Positions 60,843-64,000 of a DNA stretch of 64,000 nucleotides are shown here, piece by piece. The DNA comes from Streptomyces sp. CB01373 (GTDB taxonomy: Bacteria; Actinomycetota; Actinomycetes; Streptomycetales; Streptomycetaceae): the NCBI RefSeq assembly GCF_002803075.1, contig NZ_NNBK01000028.1:1-64000 (forward strand), written 5' to 3'. A model generated the notes under the pieces. The model ran no database searches. It was given only the letters and a program-made list of their open reading frames with translations, and had not been told where the DNA came from. Made by a program: the position numbers and the translations under genes. How positions within the stretch are numbered: position 1 is the stretch's first letter; each line of letters opens with the position of its first letter.

Positions 60843-61201
60843 GGCCGTGGGGCCGGGCGACCGCCAGCCCTCGGGGGCCGACGGCCATCGGGCCTCGGGC
60901 CCCTGGCGCTCGCGAGGCCGACGGGTGCGGCGGCGGCGGAACCCGAGGGTTCGGCGCGCGTGTCGGTCGCCGCCTCCGTGCGGCCTGTAACGGATCCACG
61001 CCCGGGTCGAGCGGCCCGCCGGGACAGGGGCCCCGCCCGGACACGAGAACCTCCCGGGCACCGGGGCCGGCCGGAGCGCCCCTGGTGGGCCCGCTCCGGA
61101 TGCGCGGTGCGCGGGCCCTCGCGTCCTCGCCTGGTCAGGGTCGCCCGGTGGTGCGACGCTGGGGTGGTGAGGTGTCCGAGGAGGGGGTTCCGGGAGGGCC
61201 G
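60843..61201. other. Intergenic region before the GCS2-type ligase
   Basis: About 360 bp, very GC-rich, with no supported gene. A perfect hairpin CCGGAGCG-N13-CGCTCCGG (61071-61078 with 61092-61099) lies in its middle. The promoter of the ligase gene should lie near 61130-61180. Confidence 0.4.
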
Positions 61202-62680
61202 ATGGGACGTGACGTCCCGGCGCTGGTCTTCACCCGCGAGGACCGCCGCCGGTACCGGATCAAGATGCAGAAGTGCCTCGACGCGTTCGCGCAGATGCTG
61301 CGCGAGTCCCGGTTCGAGTCCGAGCGCCCCCAGGTGGGGCTGGAGATCGAGCTGAACCTGGGCGACGACGGGGCCGAACCCGCGATGCGCAACAGCGACG
61401 TGCTGGAGGCCATCGCCGACCCCGCCTGGTCGACCGAGCTGGGCCGGTTCAACCTGGAGATCAACATCCCGCCGAGGCGGCTGACCGAGGGCGGTCCCGA
61501 CGCCTGGGAGTCCGAGATCCGCGCCGCGCTGAACCACGCGGAGGACCGCGCCGGTTCCGTCGGCGCGCATCTGATCATGGTCGGCATCCTGCCCACGCTG
61601 CGGCAGGAGGACGTGGGCGAGGCGGCACTGTCGGAGAATCCCCGCTACCGGCTGCTCAACGACCAGGTCTTCGCGGCCCGGGGCGAGGATCTGCACATCG
61701 AGGTGGACGGCGTGGACCGGCTGCGGACCTACGCGGACACGATCACTCCCGAGGCCGCGTGCACCAGTACCCAGTTCCATCTCCAGGTCTCCCCCGACGA
61801 GTTCGCCGGCTACTGGAACGCGGCGCAGGCGATCGCCGGCGTCCAGGTCGCGCTGGCCGCCAACTCGCCGTTCCTGTTCGGCAAGGAACTGTGGCACGAG
61901 ACCCGTATCCCGCTGTTCGAGCAGGCCACCGACACCCGCCCGGAAGAGATCAAGGTGCAGGGGGTACGGCCCCGGGTGTGGTTCGGCGAGCGGTGGATCA
62001 ACAGCGTCTTCGACCTCTTCGAGGAGAACCTGCGCTACTTCCCGGCGCTGCTGCCGCTGTGCGACGAGCAGGACCCCGCGGAGACCCTGGACCGGGGCGA
62101 CGTCCCGGAACTGGGCGAACTCACCCTGCACAACGGCACGATCTACCGCTGGAACCGCCCCGTCTACGCCATCTCCCACGACAAGCCGCACGTGCGGGTG
62201 GAGAACCGGGTGCTGCCCGCCGGGCCGACCGTCGCCGACACGCTCGCCAACGGCGCCTTCTACTACGGGCTCACGCGTGCCCTGGTGGAGGAGGACCGCC
62301 CGGTGTGGTCGCGGATGTCCTTCTCGGCCGCCGAGGAGAACCTGCACACCGCGGCGCGGCACGGCATGGAGGCACGGCTGTACTGGCCCGGCATGGGCGA
62401 GGTGCCGGTGCCCGAACTCGTGCTGCGGCGGCTGCTCCCGCTGGCCCACCAGGGATTGGAGCAGTCGGGCATGGACGACGCCTGGCGCGAGCCGCTGCTC
62501 GGCATCATCGAGCAGCGGTGCGTCACCGGACGCAACGGCGCGATCTGGCAGAAGGAGATGTTCCACCACATCGACGCCACCACCCACTGCGGCCGGCACG
62601 AGGCCCTGCGGCGCATGACGCAGCAGTACGTCGACTACATGCATCTCAACGCCCCTGGACACACATGGCCGGTCGAATGA
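61202..62680 (+). CDS. GCS2-family glutamate-cysteine ligase-like enzyme
   Basis: A 492-residue carboxylate-amine ligase of the GCS2 fold. The N-terminal VGLEIELNLG binds Mg/ATP, with later LGRFNLEINIPP, ACTSTQFHLQVSPDEF and the C-terminal VRVENRVLPAGPT typical of the family. GCS2 enzymes make a gamma-amide bond from glutamate and cysteine or another amine using ATP. Since streptomycetes use mycothiol, the true product may be a different gamma-glutamyl compound such as the ergothioneine precursor made by EgtA, but no egt genes are nearby. The start ATG 61202 has GGGAGGG upstream. Confidence 0.82.
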   Translation: MGRDVPALVFTREDRRRYRIKMQKCLDAFAQMLRESRFESERPQVGLEIELNLGDDGAEPAMRNSDVLEAIADPAWSTELGRFNLEINIPPRRLTEGGPDAWESEIRAALNHAEDRAGSVGAHLIMVGILPTLRQEDVGEAALSENPRYRLLNDQVFAARGEDLHIEVDGVDRLRTYADTITPEAACTSTQFHLQVSPDEFAGYWNAAQAIAGVQVALAANSPFLFGKELWHETRIPLFEQATDTRPEEIKVQGVRPRVWFGERWINSVFDLFEENLRYFPALLPLCDEQDPAETLDRGDVPELGELTLHNGTIYRWNRPVYAISHDKPHVRVENRVLPAGPTVADTLANGAFYYGLTRALVEEDRPVWSRMSFSAAEENLHTAARHGMEARLYWPGMGEVPVPELVLRRLLPLAHQGLEQSGMDDAWREPLLGIIEQRCVTGRNGAIWQKEMFHHIDATTHCGRHEALRRMTQQYVDYMHLNAPGHTWPVE

Positions 62681-63003
62681 CGGGACCGCCCCGACCGTAG
62701 TCGCGCCGACGGGTTCGGGCGGATGGCGCCCTGTGTCCTGTGCGCGGGCCGGATGGTGTCCGCCGCGACGCACGCGTCCCTGTGGTCCCGGGCCGGATCC
62801 CACGCCCCGGTCGTCACGCTGGCCGAGGAGCGCCTGTATCCGGGGAGCCTCGTCCTGTAGACGTGGAACGGCTCTGCCCGCTTCCCGTCCGCATCCTACC
62901 CGGTGGTGATCATGGGCTTTCAACTCGCTGTGTCCGCGCCCGTCCTCGGCCTCTCGTGGCACAAGTGCCCCTGGCGCGAGGCCCCGACGGCGGGAGCCGC
63001 CCG
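62681..63003. other. Intergenic region before the dehydrogenase
   Basis: About 320 bp. Two very small open frames (62723-62860, 45 codons; 62912-63007, 31 codons, overlapping the dehydrogenase ATG) are present but show no family pattern; I do not call either. No hairpin terminator stands out. Confidence 0.4.
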
Positions 63004-64000
63004 ATGACCGGCGACGGACCGGGCCCCGGCTTCCGGCCTCGGGCCGCGCTGGCGATGTCGCCGGACGCCGCCGCGGCGGTCCTCGACGCCGCGGCGCTCG
63101 ACACGCTCCGCGCGATCTGCGACCTCGCGCCCCTGCCCGTGCTCGACGACCTCACCACCGCGCGGGCCCGCTCCGTGCTCGCCGACGTGGACCTGCTGGT
63201 CACCGGCTGGGGCTGCCCGCCCCTGGACGCGGCCGCGCTGGCCGCGGCGCCCCGGCTGCGGGCCGTCGTGCACACGGCGGGCAGCGTACGCGGCCACGTC
63301 ACCGAGGCCTGCTGGGAGCGGGGCATCGAGGTGTCCTCCGCCGCGGCCGCCAACGCCGTCCCGGTGGCCGAGTACACGCTCGGCATGATCCTGCTCACCG
63401 GGAAGCACGTACGGGAACGCGCCCGCGAGTACCGTGACCGCCGCACCCGCGGGAACTGGCTGCGCACCCCGGTCCGCGTCGGCAACTACGGCCGCACCGT
63501 GGGCATCGTGTCGGCCTCGCTCGTCGGCCGCCTGGTCATCGAGCTGCTGCGCCCGCACGACTTCGAGGTGCTGCTGTACGACCCGTACGTCGACGCGGAC
63601 CAGGCAGCCGGACTCGGCGTGGAGGCGGTGGGGTTGGCGGAGCTGTTCGCCCGCTGCGACACCGTCAGCGTGCACACCCCGCTGCTGCCCGAGACCCGCG
63701 GTCTGATCGGCCGGGCCCTGCTCGGCTCCATGCCGGACGGCGCCGTACTGATCAACACCGCGCGCGGCGCCGTCGTCGACCAGGCGGCGCTCACCGAGGC
63801 CGTCCTCGCCGGCCGCATCCGCGCCGTCCTCGATGTCACCGAGCCCGAAGTGCTGCCCGCCGACCACCCGTTGTGGGACTGCGAGCACGCGCTCCTGACC
63901 CCGCACCTCGCCGGATCCGAGGGCAACGAGTGGCGGCGCCTGGCCGAACTGGCCCTCGCCGAGACCGCCCGCTGGGCCTCGGGCACCGGCTTCCACCATC
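63004..64000 (+). CDS. D-isomer-specific 2-hydroxyacid dehydrogenase, cut by the window end
   Basis: At least 332 residues of an NAD-dependent dehydrogenase (open to the window edge). The catalytic-domain start PVLDDLTTARARSVLADVDLLVTGWG precedes the Rossmann domain; the catalytic Arg is in LINTARGAVVD, Glu in AVLDVTEPE and His in LLTPHLAGS. The nucleotide loop reads GIVSASLVGR where the family usually has GxGxxG (often GASRIGR in streptomycetes), so the third Gly is kept but the first and second differ. GGGAG precedes the ATG. It reduces a 2-keto acid or oxidises a D-hydroxy acid; the substrate is unknown. Confidence 0.85.
   Translation, partial: MTGDGPGPGFRPRAALAMSPDAAAAVLDAAALDTLRAICDLAPLPVLDDLTTARARSVLADVDLLVTGWGCPPLDAAALAAAPRLRAVVHTAGSVRGHVTEACWERGIEVSSAAAANAVPVAEYTLGMILLTGKHVRERAREYRDRRTRGNWLRTPVRVGNYGRTVGIVSASLVGRLVIELLRPHDFEVLLYDPYVDADQAAGLGVEAVGLAELFARCDTVSVHTPLLPETRGLIGRALLGSMPDGAVLINTARGAVVDQAALTEAVLAGRIRAVLDVTEPEVLPADHPLWDCEHALLTPHLAGSEGNEWRRLAELALAETARWASGTGFHH

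Noticed and set aside
58878..61061. A 727-codon minus-strand frame
   Set aside because: Spans a gap and the antisense of the FAD monooxygenase; composition and lack of motifs mark it as spurious.
62723..62860. A 45-codon ORF with a CxxC motif
   Set aside because: No ribosome site, no family pattern; could be chance.
62912..63007. A 31-codon ORF overlapping the dehydrogenase start by ATGA
   Set aside because: The coupling is suggestive, but the peptide is unremarkable and without a ribosome site.
1..64000. CRISPR arrays, tRNA, rRNA, origin or integrase/attachment site
   Set aside because: No regularly spaced direct repeats, no tRNA or rRNA sequence, no integrase gene or duplicated att-like sequence seen by reading; a computed search could still find short sites.

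Overview
The window is a stretch of a Streptomyces (or very close actinomycete) chromosome. The evidence is the very high GC content with strong third-position G/C bias, frequent GTG starts, mycothiol-type enzymes, a Nur-controlled Fe-type superoxide dismutase, class F sortase, encapsulin, and many secreted hydrolases. There are no rRNA or tRNA genes and no CRISPR array. Most of the window looks like chromosome-arm accessory and stress-response content rather than core genome.

Layout. 1-3.6 kb: a lone TnpB/OrfB-like nuclease gene without a TnpA partner, a hydroxymuconate isomerase-like tautomerase, and a PEP-mutase/isocitrate-lyase-fold enzyme. 3.6-7.9 kb: a metal homeostasis block. sodF and a NicT nickel permease each have a Nur-like operator. 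They are followed by a duplicated histidine-rich protein and a Zur-like operator in front of a cysteine-free ribosomal protein L32 and a COG0523 metallochaperone GTPase. 8-11.8 kb: a DyP peroxidase carrying an encapsulin-targeting tail, its encapsulin shell, and a thiamine-diphosphate 2-keto acid decarboxylase. 11.8-18.5 kb: an MFS exporter, a GNAT, a small secreted protein, a dicarboxylate/cystine-type symporter preceded by a cysteine-rich leader peptide, a secreted transglycosylase and a GH3 lipoprotein. 18.3-21.5 kb: a small hydrophobic peptide and a LysR / diaminopropionate ammonia-lyase / LysE module. 21.5-28.5 kb: an exported hydrolase, VOC, MgtC, RsbW-like kinase, an ECF sigma/anti-sigma pair, and a divergent cupredoxin-phosphoesterase-membrane protein operon.

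28.4-43 kb: a secreted phosphoesterase, ABC exporter, DsrE-like protein, membrane-anchored Mrr-type nuclease, ABM monooxygenase, sialidase, EEP-fold phosphatase, CBS-BON protein, an aldo/keto reductase behind a MerR-type promoter, a permease remnant, P1 peptidase and an MmpL transporter. 43-50 kb: a NarL-type two-component system, then a possible small coupled ORF with a UbiA-like prenyltransferase, a C-terminally truncated AMP ligase, a TetR regulator and a mycothiol-dependent isomerase-like gene. 49.7-64 kb: GH35 beta-galactosidase, HGSNAT-like membrane protein, a second NarL two-component system, a two-helix membrane protein, a GNAT-AAA+ fusion, class F sortase with a repeat-rich cell-surface protein, an FAD monooxygenase, a GCS2-type ligase, and a hydroxyacid dehydrogenase cut by the window end.

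The most interesting leads are the sortase/repeat-protein pair with its thrice-repeated PHGGVHAGGG motif, the cysteine-codon leader peptide in front of a symporter, the TnpB-like protein that keeps its RuvC acidic residues but has lost the zinc finger, the GNAT-AAA+ fusion, and the two adjacent metal regulons. All assignments are by reading motifs and context; no database search was possible.
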